A DNA stretch of 64,000 nt from Burkholderia sp. Ax-1724 (lineage in GTDB: Bacteria > Pseudomonadota > Gammaproteobacteria > Burkholderiales > Burkholderiaceae): contig NZ_VWWL01000023.1 of assembly GCF_011752995.1 (NCBI RefSeq), positions 79,887 to 143,886 on the forward strand, given 5' to 3'. Numbering within the stretch: the stretch's first letter is position 1; every line of letters starts with the position of its first letter. The notes under the pieces are model-generated. The model saw only the letters and a program-made list of their open reading frames with translations, was not told the origin of the DNA and searched no databases. Positions 17,448 through 26,582 of the stretch are shown here, in pieces. The position numbers and the translations under genes were made by a program.

Positions 17448-19013
17448 CTAATTTTCCCGGAGACGATAGAGCGCTGTGGCAACCTGAAGCTGAAAGCGCA
17501 CGTTCGGGTCGTCGAGCGTGACGCCGAGAATCTGCTCGATGCGCTCCAGCCGATAGCGCAGCGTGCTGATATGAATACCCAGGGCACGTGCGGCGTGTAC
17601 AAGCTGGAAACCTTCGTCGGCGAGCGTGTAGAGCGTATCGAGCAGCGATTCGCCGCGCGGACGATGGACGAGCGGCACGACCAGCCGCTCGATCAGCATC
17701 TCGCGCGCATCGGCATCCCCGAGCAATGCCCGCGGAAAAAGAATTTCCTCGAAACGGTGCAGCCTTCCGGGACGAAGCATCGGAAGCAGTGCGTCGACGT
17801 CTTTCGAGCCGACCGCCATGCCGTCGATGCCCGTATGCGCGCGACTGACGGCCATCGCCGCGTGCCGGTCTCCGATTGCCGCCCACAGGGTCTCCACGGA
17901 CGCCTCGGCAGGCAGGATGAACTTGATCTGATTCAGCCACACCGCAATCAACGCGGACTGCCTCTGCGCTCTCAATTGGCATTTCAGAAGCTCGACCCAT
18001 CGCTCCCTGCGTTCGAGTGCTTCTGTCGTCAAAGGAACGGGTTCGCCGAGCAGCACGAGACAGATGCGATACGACGCGGTCTGACTCCAGCCGCATACGC
18101 GCGCGCGCTCGAGCGCACTCGCAGTCGCGGTGAATTCGCCATCGAGCAGCGCGGTAACGAGCGCATACCCAAGGCGATCCTCCTGCTGCGCGAGTTGCTG
18201 TTGATGCGTCAGATGCAAAGCGGCGACGACGCTGGCATGCTCCATTGCACGCCTGTCGAGTTCGTCGATGTCCGGGTTGTCCAGATCGAGCCAAAGTATT
18301 GCGACAATCGTGTCGTGCAGGCGAACGGCCAGTTGCATCCGATGCAATACGCGATCGCTTGCGAGCTTGAAGCGTACTGTCGCGGGTCGCCGGACAGTAC
18401 TGGCATCGACGGGGGCATCCGAAAGAGAACGCGTAAACTGCGCCTCCAGCATGGTGATGTCCGAGGCCGGCGCGGAGCTTCCCAGGATATGTCCGGACGG
18501 ATTCGTGAACGAGACCGCGCGGCCCACCAGCGTTTGCAGCGTGGTGGCAATGTCGGAAAGGCTGCTTGCGGACACGGCGGCATTCGTCAGTGCCCGATGC
18601 AACTGGTCTGCTCGCGCGATGATCTCGGACTGGAAGTTGATGATCTTCGCGAGGATTTCATGCGTGATCTGGCTGAACGGCACCGCCCACGGCATTTCGA
18701 GCAACGGCAGGCCAACCGCGCCGGCTTCCTCGATGGCCTCCGGCGGAAAGTGATCGCGGAAATGCGGCACGGCCAGCACGACGCCGGCAAGCCCCGCGTG
18801 ACTCAGTTCACGGACGAGCTGCCGCGATGCCTCGCCGCGCGCGGGCCAGTTATAGCCGGTAGTCAGCAGTAGTTCGCCGGGCTTGACCCAGTGGACGATG
18901 TCCGGGTGGTCGACCATATGGACCCAGGTGATGTCCCGGCCAAGCTGTTCGCTTCCGGCCACGACTTCCGCTTTGCGAAGAACGGTCTCCCGGATGGCAG
19001 TGTCAAGTTTCAT
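17448..19013 (-). CDS. PucR-family transcriptional regulator
   Basis: The protein has the three-part PucR layout. The N-terminal purine-catabolism regulator domain (residues about 5-130) has LRKAEVVAGSEQLGRDITWVH and PGELLLTTGYNW. A central GGDEF-like CdaR-type sensor region follows. The C-terminal helix-turn-helix reads AARALGIHISTLRYRLERIEQILG. With the ATG at 19013 (MKLDTAIRETVLRK) it has 521 aa; no good Shine-Dalgarno precedes it. The frame is open to 19085, with GGAGGA near 19068-19073, so a start such as GTG at 19052 is possible. It lies inside the cluster, 93 bases after the AcnX small subunit gene. It probably controls the flanking aminotransferase-dehydrogenase genes in response to a pathway compound (inference). 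Confidence 0.9.
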   Translation of the reverse strand: MKLDTAIRETVLRKAEVVAGSEQLGRDITWVHMVDHPDIVHWVKPGELLLTTGYNWPARGEASRQLVRELSHAGLAGVVLAVPHFRDHFPPEAIEEAGAVGLPLLEMPWAVPFSQITHEILAKIINFQSEIIARADQLHRALTNAAVSASSLSDIATTLQTLVGRAVSFTNPSGHILGSSAPASDITMLEAQFTRSLSDAPVDASTVRRPATVRFKLASDRVLHRMQLAVRLHDTIVAILWLDLDNPDIDELDRRAMEHASVVAALHLTHQQQLAQQEDRLGYALVTALLDGEFTATASALERARVCGWSQTASYRICLVLLGEPVPLTTEALERRERWVELLKCQLRAQRQSALIAVWLNQIKFILPAEASVETLWAAIGDRHAAMAVSRAHTGIDGMAVGSKDVDALLPMLRPGRLHRFEEILFPRALLGDADAREMLIERLVVPLVHRPRGESLLDTLYTLADEGFQLVHAARALGIHISTLRYRLERIEQILGVTLDDPNVRFQLQVATALYRLREN

Positions 19014-19106
19014 GGCGGCAACGATCACGCGCGGCGGCATCGGGCAAGACACCGCGACGTCAATCAGTCCTCCTTCGGCCGGCAACGACTCCGCTTGTTT
19101 TTCCGC

Positions 19107-19526
19107 TCAGGCGCGTGTCTTCAGCGACAGAATGCGGCGCGCGCCGTCGAACAATACGCGGTCGCCCGATTTGAGGTACTTGCGCGGCGAGTCGGTAAAC
19201 CCGTCCATGATCGGAATGCCTGCCAATACCGCGCCTTGAACGAAAACGGGATTGGTCATATCGCAAACCAGGGCGGCGGGACAGGTGCCGCGCTTCCTGA
19301 GATTCAGCAGCGCCCAGCCTGTCGATACGCCGCCCTTCGTCGATTTGAATACGATGATCTTATTGACCACGCTCATGCCGTAGAGATCATGGTCGGGTCG
19401 AGCGATAACGCCAAGGTCGGGGTCGATATCGTATCGAACGCTCAAACCATGATTCGACACGATGACTTCGCCTTCGAGGCTCATTGTCATGCTCTGGCTT
19501 GCATTGAAAAAAGTGCGCTCAAGCAT
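19107..19526 (-). CDS. Aconitase X small subunit (swivel domain, DUF126)
   Basis: The 139-aa protein matches the AcnX swivelling domain: SNHGLSVRYDIDPDLGVIARPDHDLYGMSV, FKSTKGGVSTGWALLNL and IPIMDGF. In the aconitase superfamily this mobile domain closes over the catalytic part and supplies a serine. AcnX enzymes known by experiment are mevalonate-5-phosphate dehydratase (archaeal type) and cis-3-hydroxy-L-proline dehydratase (bacterial type). GAGGA precedes the ATG, and only 10 bases separate it from the large subunit gene, so the two form one enzyme. Confidence 0.9.
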   Translation of the reverse strand: MLERTFFNASQSMTMSLEGEVIVSNHGLSVRYDIDPDLGVIARPDHDLYGMSVVNKIIVFKSTKGGVSTGWALLNLRKRGTCPAALVCDMTNPVFVQGAVLAGIPIMDGFTDSPRKYLKSGDRVLFDGARRILSLKTRA

Positions 19527-19536
19527 AGTGTCCTCA

Positions 19537-20775
19537 TTAAGCCAGCGTACCCAGCGTCGCCGCCCGGATGCAATCGTCGAATCGCCGGAATTTCACCTGA
19601 TAGCCCTGCCCCGCCATGATGTTCGCGAGTTTCGCCGAGTTCGTGACGAGCCGGCTGAAGCCATTCAACTCGGACAATTGCCGGGGCGTCATGAGGTAAA
19701 AGCAGACGCCGGCGATCAGTTCCGCGCCGGACGCTTCGAGCCGCGCACGAATACCGAGTTGCTCGGTGGAAGCCGCGATCTGCGAATTCGTCGTGACGAT
19801 CAGCTTGACTGTCGGGTGAACCTTCTTGCCTTCCAGAGCCTCGGCAATGGAAACGATCTCGAAGAGCGAGAGTTGAGGCGCGCTGAAAACCACCAGATCG
19901 GCCTCCGTGAAATCGCCGCTCCAACCGTGGTAGACACTATCGAGTGCGCCTTCGGGCACCTGAAGATGACGGATTTCTCTTTGGGTCGACATAGCCGCTT
20001 CCAGCGACCGGGCCTCAGGCGTCACGCCGACTATGTGAAACATCGCCGCCGAGCCATAGCTCGCGAGTGCGGCGCCGAGGTGTTTGAGCGCGTCGCTGTC
20101 GGGTTTCGACGTCAATCCCTCGAATACCGGCACATCCCAATAGCCGTTCAGTTGCCGGCCGACACAACAGCCGAGCGCGCCCCAGTCGGCCAATTCCTTC
20201 GGCTGATCTTCGACATGCACGACGACATTGGCTTTCCGGCATTCGTCCAGATGAAAACCGTATCGGGGCACGCGCCCTGTCAGCGACGCGGCCAATGCCG
20301 CAGGACCCGACTCGTAATTCGATCGGGCGCCGAATACGGAGTTGGCATAGATCACGGACCCGGTATCTCCCCACGCTACATGCTCGCCAAAATGCGGTTG
20401 CAGCGTGGTTTGATACACGATGCAGTTACTGCAATTCAGAAGACCGATCTTCTCGAATGCGGCGACGGTCCGCGTTTCGATTTCCTTCGTCGTTTCCAAC
20501 TGCTTCAACGTGCATCGAGGCTCGAACGCATAGCCTCGCGGGTCGGTGACCGCTTTCACGGCACAGCGGGCGCCGCTGCGCGCGACCTGCTCCAGATATT
20601 CGACGCCGGCCAGACCCAATTCCTCGACGTCGCCCGAAGCATGCACCGAGCTGATCTTCACCATATCTTCGGCGCCGAAGTATTCGCCGACTTCGACCTG
20701 CATCTTCAGCGCTACGCGCATTACCTCGCCGTGCTCTCCATTGAGCATGGCGATTTCTTCGTCCGTCAGCTTCAT
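19537..20775 (-). CDS. Aconitase X catalytic (large) subunit, DUF521
   Basis: The 412-aa protein has the AcnX catalytic-domain pattern: LTDEEIAMLNGEHGEVMRVAL at the start, ISSVHASGD, WGDTGSVIYANSVFGARSNYESGP (cofactor/substrate loop), GYWDVPVFEGL, and GVCFYLM followed by TNSAKLANIM near the end. Cys residues in NCSNC and GVCFY are candidate iron-sulfur ligands. The reaction is expected to be a dehydration of a hydroxy-acid. The hydroxyproline pathway partner, a pyrroline-2-carboxylate reductase, is not encoded near it, so another substrate is likely. It lies 35 bases downstream of the transporter permease gene. Confidence 0.9.
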   Translation of the reverse strand: MKLTDEEIAMLNGEHGEVMRVALKMQVEVGEYFGAEDMVKISSVHASGDVEELGLAGVEYLEQVARSGARCAVKAVTDPRGYAFEPRCTLKQLETTKEIETRTVAAFEKIGLLNCSNCIVYQTTLQPHFGEHVAWGDTGSVIYANSVFGARSNYESGPAALAASLTGRVPRYGFHLDECRKANVVVHVEDQPKELADWGALGCCVGRQLNGYWDVPVFEGLTSKPDSDALKHLGAALASYGSAAMFHIVGVTPEARSLEAAMSTQREIRHLQVPEGALDSVYHGWSGDFTEADLVVFSAPQLSLFEIVSIAEALEGKKVHPTVKLIVTTNSQIAASTEQLGIRARLEASGAELIAGVCFYLMTPRQLSELNGFSRLVTNSAKLANIMAGQGYQVKFRRFDDCIRAATLGTLA

Positions 20776-20810
20776 CGAGGTCAGCTCCCGTCAGAACAGA
20801 TTCGTACCTG

Positions 20811-21647
20811 CTATCTCTTCGCGTTGGAATCGAAACGCCGGCCAAACCTGTGGATCGCCACTTCCAGAATTTTGTCGGTCAGATAGCCGAGGATGCCCAG
20901 AGTGAAAATACCCACGAAGATTTTGTCGGTTGCCATCCAGAGCCGGGCATTGAGAATCGAATAACCTATCCCCGCATTGGCCGCGAGCATCTCGGCGGCG
21001 ATGACCGTCATGAAGGCGATGCCCATGGCAATGCGCATCCCCTGCAGAATCGGCGTCACGGCGGCCGGCACGATCACCCATCTGAAGATCTGCCATTCCG
21101 TGGCGCCGAACATCTGGGCCGCGCGAATCTTGTTGGTGTGAACACCGGCTACGCCAAGCGCGGTACTCAGCGATACGGTAAAAACCGTGCCGTAGATGAT
21201 GATGAAGATCTTCGATTCCTCGCCGACGCCAAACCAGATCATCGCGGGCGAGACCCAGGCGATAGGCGGAATGAAACGGAAGAACTGCAGATACGGATTG
21301 AACAGCGAGCGGACTATCGGGAAAAAACCGACCAGCAGGCCCAGAACGATGCCGATCACGGAGCCGATTAAAAAGCCGGCCAGAATACGGAACATGCTCG
21401 CGCCGATGTCGACGAAGATACTGCCGCTCTGGATCTCCGCGATGGCCTCGGTGCCGACCTGCAAAGGCCCCGGAAACAGGATCGAGGAGAACATATAGGT
21501 ACTCACCAGATGCCAGATGAGCACACCGGCCGACAACGAGGCGAGCAACATGATGGTCGAAGCCAACGTGGAACGACGCTTCGACGCCCGCTTCTTTTTC
21601 AGTGATCCGAAGGGGGTTTGCATAATACCGGAGGTCTCTGGGCTCAT
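20811..21647 (-). CDS. ABC transporter permease, NitT/TauT (SsuC/TauC) type
   Basis: The membrane part of an importer for small organic anions such as sulfonates. The 278-aa protein has about six hydrophobic segments and the EAA loop (RAAQMFGATEWQIFRWVIVPAAVTP, about residues 177-201, given here in two conserved parts: RAAQMFGAT and VPAAVTPILQGMRIA). The N-terminus is short and basic (KKKRASKRR), in line with a cytoplasmic start. Its ATG overlaps the ATPase stop codon as ATGA at 21644-21647, so the two are translationally coupled. Confidence 0.9.
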   Translation of the reverse strand: MSPETSGIMQTPFGSLKKKRASKRRSTLASTIMLLASLSAGVLIWHLVSTYMFSSILFPGPLQVGTEAIAEIQSGSIFVDIGASMFRILAGFLIGSVIGIVLGLLVGFFPIVRSLFNPYLQFFRFIPPIAWVSPAMIWFGVGEESKIFIIIYGTVFTVSLSTALGVAGVHTNKIRAAQMFGATEWQIFRWVIVPAAVTPILQGMRIAMGIAFMTVIAAEMLAANAGIGYSILNARLWMATDKIFVGIFTLGILGYLTDKILEVAIHRFGRRFDSNAKR

Positions 21648-22441
21648 GATGTCACGCGATCGGTTTGAACACCAAGCACTTCGTCGGCAATCAGGCTCGA
21701 AATGCGGGAATAAAGCTCGCCGAACCTGGGGTTGCTGCGGTCCCGGGGGCGGTCGAGATCACAGTTCACGATCTCCTTGACGTTGGAACGCGGTCCGCGC
21801 TTCAAGACAACGATCCGGTCGGCGAGCGTGATCGCCTCGGCAATGTCATGCGTGACGAAAAACACCGTGCGCTGCGTCTTTTGCCAGATGGTCGCCAGTT
21901 CGTCTTGCAGCACGATTCGGGTCTGCGCATCGAGCTGGCCGAATGGTTCGTCCATCAGCAGGACTTTCGACTCGCAGGCCAGTACTCGTGCGACATTCAC
22001 GCGCTGCTTCATGCCGCCCGACAGTTCAGCCGGATATTTGTGCTCCTGTCCGCGCAGACCGACGAGTGCCAGATATTGCCGCGCCTTGGCCGCGCGCTCG
22101 GTTTTTTTCATTCCCGACACGCGCAGGCCGAATTCGACATTGGCCTGCGCGGTAAGCCAGTGATAGAGAGAATCGTCGCCCTGAAATACGACGCCGCGCT
22201 CCACACCCGGGCCGTCGATCGGGCGGCCGTCCATATGGATGCTGCCCGCCGTGGGCGACTCGAATCCGGCGATCAGATTCAGTACGGTCGTCTTTCCGCA
22301 ACCGCTCGGACCGAGAATGCACATGAACTCGCCGCGCACCAGCGACAACGATAAATCCCGCAGAATGTCGGGGCTATCCGCCGGCAAGGAAGCATGTTTG
22401 AACGACACATCTCGAATCGATACCAGGCTCGCATTGCTCAT
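21644..22441 (-). CDS. ABC transporter ATP-binding protein, NitT/TauT (SsuB/TauB) type
   Basis: Powers the importer with the adjacent permease and binding protein. The 265-aa protein has Walker A (GPSGCGKTT), the Q-loop (VFQGDDSLYHW), signature LSGGMKQRVN, Walker B (VLLMDEPF) and the switch histidine (FVTHD). The ATG at 22441 (MSNASLVSIRDVSF) gives the usual length; the frame is open for 20 more codons upstream but that region overlaps the binding-protein gene end. The gap to the binding-protein gene is 16 bases. Confidence 0.92.
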   Translation of the reverse strand: MSNASLVSIRDVSFKHASLPADSPDILRDLSLSLVRGEFMCILGPSGCGKTTVLNLIAGFESPTAGSIHMDGRPIDGPGVERGVVFQGDDSLYHWLTAQANVEFGLRVSGMKKTERAAKARQYLALVGLRGQEHKYPAELSGGMKQRVNVARVLACESKVLLMDEPFGQLDAQTRIVLQDELATIWQKTQRTVFFVTHDIAEAITLADRIVVLKRGPRSNVKEIVNCDLDRPRDRSNPRFGELYSRISSLIADEVLGVQTDRVTS

Positions 22442-22457
22442 GGCTGCACCTGCTCCG

Positions 22458-23462
22458 TCACGATTTCGGTTGAGAATTCGCCTTTGACGACGCGTCGGCA
22501 TTCGAGCGGTCGATGAGAACAGGGGTGATCAATTTGTCGATCAGCGCCTTCGGATCGAAGGGCTGCACCGTTCCCTGCTGTTTCACCCATTCGGCGATGC
22601 TCACCATGTCCTTTGGAAAGGCAGGCGGCATGTCGACGACGAACTGCACGCTATCCATCATCTGTTCGGCATCCGCCGTGGAAATCCGGAAGGTTTTCGA
22701 CATCAAGGCCACCGCAGCCGGACGGTTCTTCCTGTCGTTCAGCCAGGCCGTCGCATTCCTGATGGCGGTAAAGGCTTTTCTGGCATCCTCAGGACGCTGA
22801 TTCAGCAATTCGTCCGAAAACATCAGGAAGAACTGCATCGTATAGATGCCGTTATCGCCCGACCATCCGATCACCTTCGTGTTCGGCATCACCGCCTTCA
22901 GGCGGGTGAACCACGGGTCCCACGAAAACATGGCCTGAATGTCGCCGCGCGCCATGGTCGCGACCAGTTCAGGCGGAGCGACATTCACAAGCTTCAGTTT
23001 CTCCCGGGCGATACCGTAATGGTCGAGGTAGCGATTCAGGTAGTAGTCGCTGGCCGTGCCCTTCGAGTAGCCCACGCTCTTACCGACGAGATCGCCCGCG
23101 TTATTGATGCCGTTTATCGCAGCGAGGCCAATCAGGTGATTGCTGTAGACGCCGCGGGCGACGGCCTTGACTTTGGCGCCTTTTGCCGCCGCGATGATCG
23201 CCGGCAGTTCGGCGACGAGCGCGATATCCGAATCGCCCGCCACGACCGATTCCAGAGCCAGCCCCCCTGCGGGGAATTGCTTGATCGTGGCATCGAGGCC
23301 CTGATTTTTCATAAACCCCTGATCCACGGCGACGATCAGGGACATGAAGCTTCCGTCCGCTCCGGTGGCGAGGCGAATCGGCGCGGCAACCGCGCTGCCG
23401 GCAAAAGTCCCGGCCATCAGCGTTACAGCAAGAAGTGCTAGATTGAAGAAATGGCGTTTCAT
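22458..23462 (-). CDS. ABC transporter substrate-binding protein, NitT/TauT type
   Basis: A periplasmic binding protein with a signal peptide (MKRHFFNLALLAVTLMAGTF, cleavage after AVAA). The mature part begins IRLATGADGSFMSLIVAVDQGF, as in SsuA/TauA/ThiY-like proteins. LVGKSVGYSKGTASDYYLNRYL and MFSWDPWFTRLKAVMPNTKVI are the family hinge and ligand segments. The length of 334 aa is normal. AGGAG lies six bases before the ATG. It is 25 bases after the amidohydrolase gene. The family recognises nitrate, sulfonates, taurine, pyrimidines or aromatic acids, so the ligand here is open. Confidence 0.92.
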   Translation of the reverse strand: MKRHFFNLALLAVTLMAGTFAGSAVAAPIRLATGADGSFMSLIVAVDQGFMKNQGLDATIKQFPAGGLALESVVAGDSDIALVAELPAIIAAAKGAKVKAVARGVYSNHLIGLAAINGINNAGDLVGKSVGYSKGTASDYYLNRYLDHYGIAREKLKLVNVAPPELVATMARGDIQAMFSWDPWFTRLKAVMPNTKVIGWSGDNGIYTMQFFLMFSDELLNQRPEDARKAFTAIRNATAWLNDRKNRPAAVALMSKTFRISTADAEQMMDSVQFVVDMPPAFPKDMVSIAEWVKQQGTVQPFDPKALIDKLITPVLIDRSNADASSKANSQPKS

Positions 23463-23487
23463 GCTTTTCTCCTATCAAATATTGCGT

Positions 23488-25053
23488 TCACCGCACCGAG
23501 TAAACCACCTCACCGTTTTTCATCGTTGTCGTGACGTTGATTTGTCGCAAGTCCTTCGGAGGACACGTCAGAGGATTTCGATCGATGACGATCAGGTCCG
23601 CGAATTTCCCGGCTTCCAGAGAACCTTTTTTTTCTTCTTCGAAGGCGGCCCAGGCTCCATTGCTGATGCACATCCTGAGCGCATCCTCTATCGAAACGCT
23701 TTGGCGCGAATCGACGGGATTCTCGACCAGCAATTGAAGCCACAGGAAAGGATCGGCCGGATAGACAGGCAGATCGGCTCCGCACGCGACGACCACACCG
23801 GCGTTCAGAATATCCTTGTACGTGTCGATCCGTTTATAGCGTTCCGCGCCGTAGCGCTCGAAAAAGATGCCATCGGTGCCGCCCCACAGGTAGGTGAAAA
23901 CGGGCTGCATGCTGAGCACGACGCCGAGATTCGCCGCACGCTCGATCTGCTCGGTGGTCGGAACGTGAAAATGCTCGATGCGATGGCGCCGTGAGCGGCC
24001 CTGCGCGATTCCCTCCGCGTTTTCGAACGCATCGAGCAGCTGGTCGATCGCGGCGTCGCCCATCGCGTGTACGCCCACTTGCAACCCCGCAGCGCAGGCT
24101 TCGCTCACCAGGGTATTAATGTCGTCCTGCGCATGCAGCAGAACGCCATGATTCGAGCAGCAGTCGGCATAACCGCTGTGCAGCGCGGCACCGAAAGTAT
24201 TCGGCATGCCGTCGAGACAGGACCGTCCGCAGCCGCCGACACCGTGTACCCCGAGCGCCTGCGCGCGCGGGATATCGAAAGTCTCGTAGTACGGCACGAT
24301 ATGAACGGGCAGCGAATCCTTGATTCGCATCATGATGTCTATATCCCGGTCACCGTCCATCTTGCTGCCTTCGAATGCATGAATGGTGGTAATGCCGCGT
24401 TCGATGGCACGATCGGCCATGAGACGGATCATCCGTTCGGCGTCGGAGTCCGAAATGAAGCCGAATACCTTTTGCCGCGCCGGAACATGGGCCACGTCGC
24501 CCGCATACGCACCGGTCGGATTGCCGGCCGCGTCGACCTCGAGACCCGGCGTTCCCTTCCCGATGCCGATTGCCTCGAACCCCAGCGTGTTTGCGGTACT
24601 CGAATGAAACGAATCCGAAGACATCCAGATCTTGTGCCTCGTCGACGCACGATCGAGATCGGCCATGCCCGGGTGACGCTTTTCGCGAAGTTTGTCGGGG
24701 TCATAGCCCGAGGCGCGAACCCACTCGCCCTCGGGTGTTTCAAGCGCGCGTTTGGCAACCTTGTCGACAATCTCGTCTATGGATTCGGCGCCCAGCAGAT
24801 CCACCGCTTCGCTGACCAGCCCGCCGAACATCACATGGGAATGCGCGTCGACGAATCCCGGCAAAACGGTCTGCCCCCCGGCGTCGATTACCACGGCGCC
24901 GTCATGCTTTAGCGCCGCCACGTCGGCGTTGGTGCCGACGGCGGCAATGAGCCCATTGCGGACCAGAACGGCCTCCGCGATCGTATTGTTGGCGTCCAGC
25001 GTAAGGACGTTTGCGTTGATGATCAACGTTTCCTGCTGTTCGTTCACTGACAC
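23488..25053 (-). CDS. YtcJ-type amidohydrolase (Amidohydro_3 family)
   Basis: A metal-dependent hydrolase of the amidohydrolase superfamily; characterised relatives remove formyl or acyl groups from amides. The 521-aa protein shows LPGFVDAHSHVMFGG (metal-binding His pair), HAFEGSKMDGDR, GVHAMGDAAIDQLLDAFE, HRIEHFHVP, and ACGADLPVYPADPF with the late Asp, then SNGAWAAFEEEKKGSLEAGKFADL typical of the C-terminus. The start is GTG at 25053, with GGAGGA directly upstream; the first 22 codons of the longer frame precede this site. It has no signal peptide, so it probably acts in the cytoplasm after import. It lies 62 bases after the sulfatase gene. Confidence 0.9.
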   Translation of the reverse strand: MSVNEQQETLIINANVLTLDANNTIAEAVLVRNGLIAAVGTNADVAALKHDGAVVIDAGGQTVLPGFVDAHSHVMFGGLVSEAVDLLGAESIDEIVDKVAKRALETPEGEWVRASGYDPDKLREKRHPGMADLDRASTRHKIWMSSDSFHSSTANTLGFEAIGIGKGTPGLEVDAAGNPTGAYAGDVAHVPARQKVFGFISDSDAERMIRLMADRAIERGITTIHAFEGSKMDGDRDIDIMMRIKDSLPVHIVPYYETFDIPRAQALGVHGVGGCGRSCLDGMPNTFGAALHSGYADCCSNHGVLLHAQDDINTLVSEACAAGLQVGVHAMGDAAIDQLLDAFENAEGIAQGRSRRHRIEHFHVPTTEQIERAANLGVVLSMQPVFTYLWGGTDGIFFERYGAERYKRIDTYKDILNAGVVVACGADLPVYPADPFLWLQLLVENPVDSRQSVSIEDALRMCISNGAWAAFEEEKKGSLEAGKFADLIVIDRNPLTCPPKDLRQINVTTTMKNGEVVYSVR

Positions 25054-25115
25054 GGAGTCCTCCAATCGGAAATCGTCTCTATTAAGCGTACTAATTAATT
25101 CATACGTCAGTAAGA

Positions 25116-26582
25116 TCAACTGGCCTTTTCGAAAACCGCTGCTGTTCCCGGTGCCGGAGAAAACGAAAAGTCGCCTTTCTCGAGTACCTTCTCCCGTCCG
25201 CCATGCTGGATCAGCAATGCTTTCTGCGCCGCCTTTGCTTTTGCATCGACGGCTTCGGGATCGCAGTACGTTCTGAGCTTCTTTTCGAACGCGATCAGGC
25301 GTTCGCGCTGCTCAGGTAGCGCGGCAAGGTCGTGCTTCTCTTCCGGGTCGAACGTCAGATCGAAAAGCTGCGCCGGATAACCGACGTAATAGATGTATTT
25401 GTATTGATCGTCCCGCAGCATATAGGCAGCCGTTTTAGAGCCCATGCCGTGGAATTCGGCGAATGCGGTTCTGCCGCTCTCCATCTTCCACACGTCGAAT
25501 AGCGACTGCCCCGGCAGATCCGCTTCGGACGGCAAACGCTCCACGCCCGTTGCTTCGAGAAACGTAGGATAAAGATCGACGTGCGAAACGGGTGTCGTGC
25601 AGACATGGCCGACGCCAAAGCCTGCGCCGGCAATAATCAATGGCACGCCCGCCGATTCTTCGTACATCGTGGTTTTACCCCACAAACCTCGGGCGCCGAG
25701 GTTTTCGCCATGATCGCTCGTATAGACGATGCGGGTCTGGTCGGCCAGTCCGCAACGCTCGAGGCATGACATGACCTGGCCGATCTGCTCGTCCAGAAAC
25801 GAGCAGAGTCCCAGATATCCGGCCAGCCCCGCCCTCACCTTTTCTGGCGAGTCGAAATAATCGTCGTAGGGAAGACTGTGTGCGTAATCCCGCAGATAAG
25901 GATGATTCGGGCGCTCGGACTCGCCGTAAAGCTTCGGCCACGGCAGATCGGGGTTGTTGTAGAAGCGGAAAAAGTGTTCGGGGGGCGCGGTCAGCGGGAA
26001 ATGCGGGGCGACGAACGAGACGAAAAGCACCCACGGCTTCGTCGAGACTTCCGCCGACTTGTTCTTCAGCCAGGCTTGGGCCCGCGCCGCAATGTCCCGG
26101 TCGTATGCGGTATAGGACGACTCCCCCGGTCCCGCGCTCATCGCCATCTGGGCGACGCCCCCGCGTACGGGCAATTCGTCGCGAATCAGATCGCCCAGAT
26201 CGCCGACGCCATCCACGACATGCATCGGGACGATCTCCTCGGTGAAGCCGTTGTCGTCGTCGCTGGAGCGGAAGTGCAATTTCCCGATCGCGGTCACGTC
26301 GGACCCGCTATCGCGAATCCGCCTGTGCCAACTCATCGCCGAACCGTCGAACGGCTGCGCATTGTCCCAGTTGCCGAGATCCTGCACGTATCGCCCGGTG
26401 GCCAGGACGGCACGGGCCGGCACGCAGGCCGGCGAATTGCAATACGCGGCGGAGAAACGGGTGCCGCGCGCCGCCAATGCGTCCAGATGCGGCGTCACGG
26501 CAATGGACGAACCGCTGCAGCCCATGATCTTCGGGTTATGTTCGTCGGAGATGAATACCAACAGGTTCTGGCTAGCGGTCAT
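25116..26582 (-). CDS. Sulfatase-like hydrolase (alkaline phosphatase superfamily, choline-sulfatase-like)
   Basis: Expected to cleave a sulfate ester, or possibly a phosphonate/phosphate mono- or diester. The 488-aa protein has the metal-binding SDEHNP at residue 12, the formylglycine motif C53-V-P-A-R (fits CxPxR, where Cys is oxidised to formylglycine), GKLHF, APHFPL, and SDHGENLGARGLWGKTTMYEESAGVPLI, strongly like the choline-sulfatase group. There is no signal peptide, so the enzyme seems cytoplasmic. GAGGAAG precedes the ATG. The ATG overlaps the IclR gene stop as ATGA at 26579-26582, so regulator and enzyme are co-translated. No formylglycine-generating enzyme gene is seen in the window. 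Confidence 0.88.
   Translation of the reverse strand: MTASQNLLVFISDEHNPKIMGCSGSSIAVTPHLDALAARGTRFSAAYCNSPACVPARAVLATGRYVQDLGNWDNAQPFDGSAMSWHRRIRDSGSDVTAIGKLHFRSSDDDNGFTEEIVPMHVVDGVGDLGDLIRDELPVRGGVAQMAMSAGPGESSYTAYDRDIAARAQAWLKNKSAEVSTKPWVLFVSFVAPHFPLTAPPEHFFRFYNNPDLPWPKLYGESERPNHPYLRDYAHSLPYDDYFDSPEKVRAGLAGYLGLCSFLDEQIGQVMSCLERCGLADQTRIVYTSDHGENLGARGLWGKTTMYEESAGVPLIIAGAGFGVGHVCTTPVSHVDLYPTFLEATGVERLPSEADLPGQSLFDVWKMESGRTAFAEFHGMGSKTAAYMLRDDQYKYIYYVGYPAQLFDLTFDPEEKHDLAALPEQRERLIAFEKKLRTYCDPEAVDAKAKAAQKALLIQHGGREKVLEKGDFSFSPAPGTAAVFEKAS

Noticed and set aside
21196..21498. Open frame on the plus strand inside the permease gene
   Set aside because: Antisense to strongly conserved transporter sequence.
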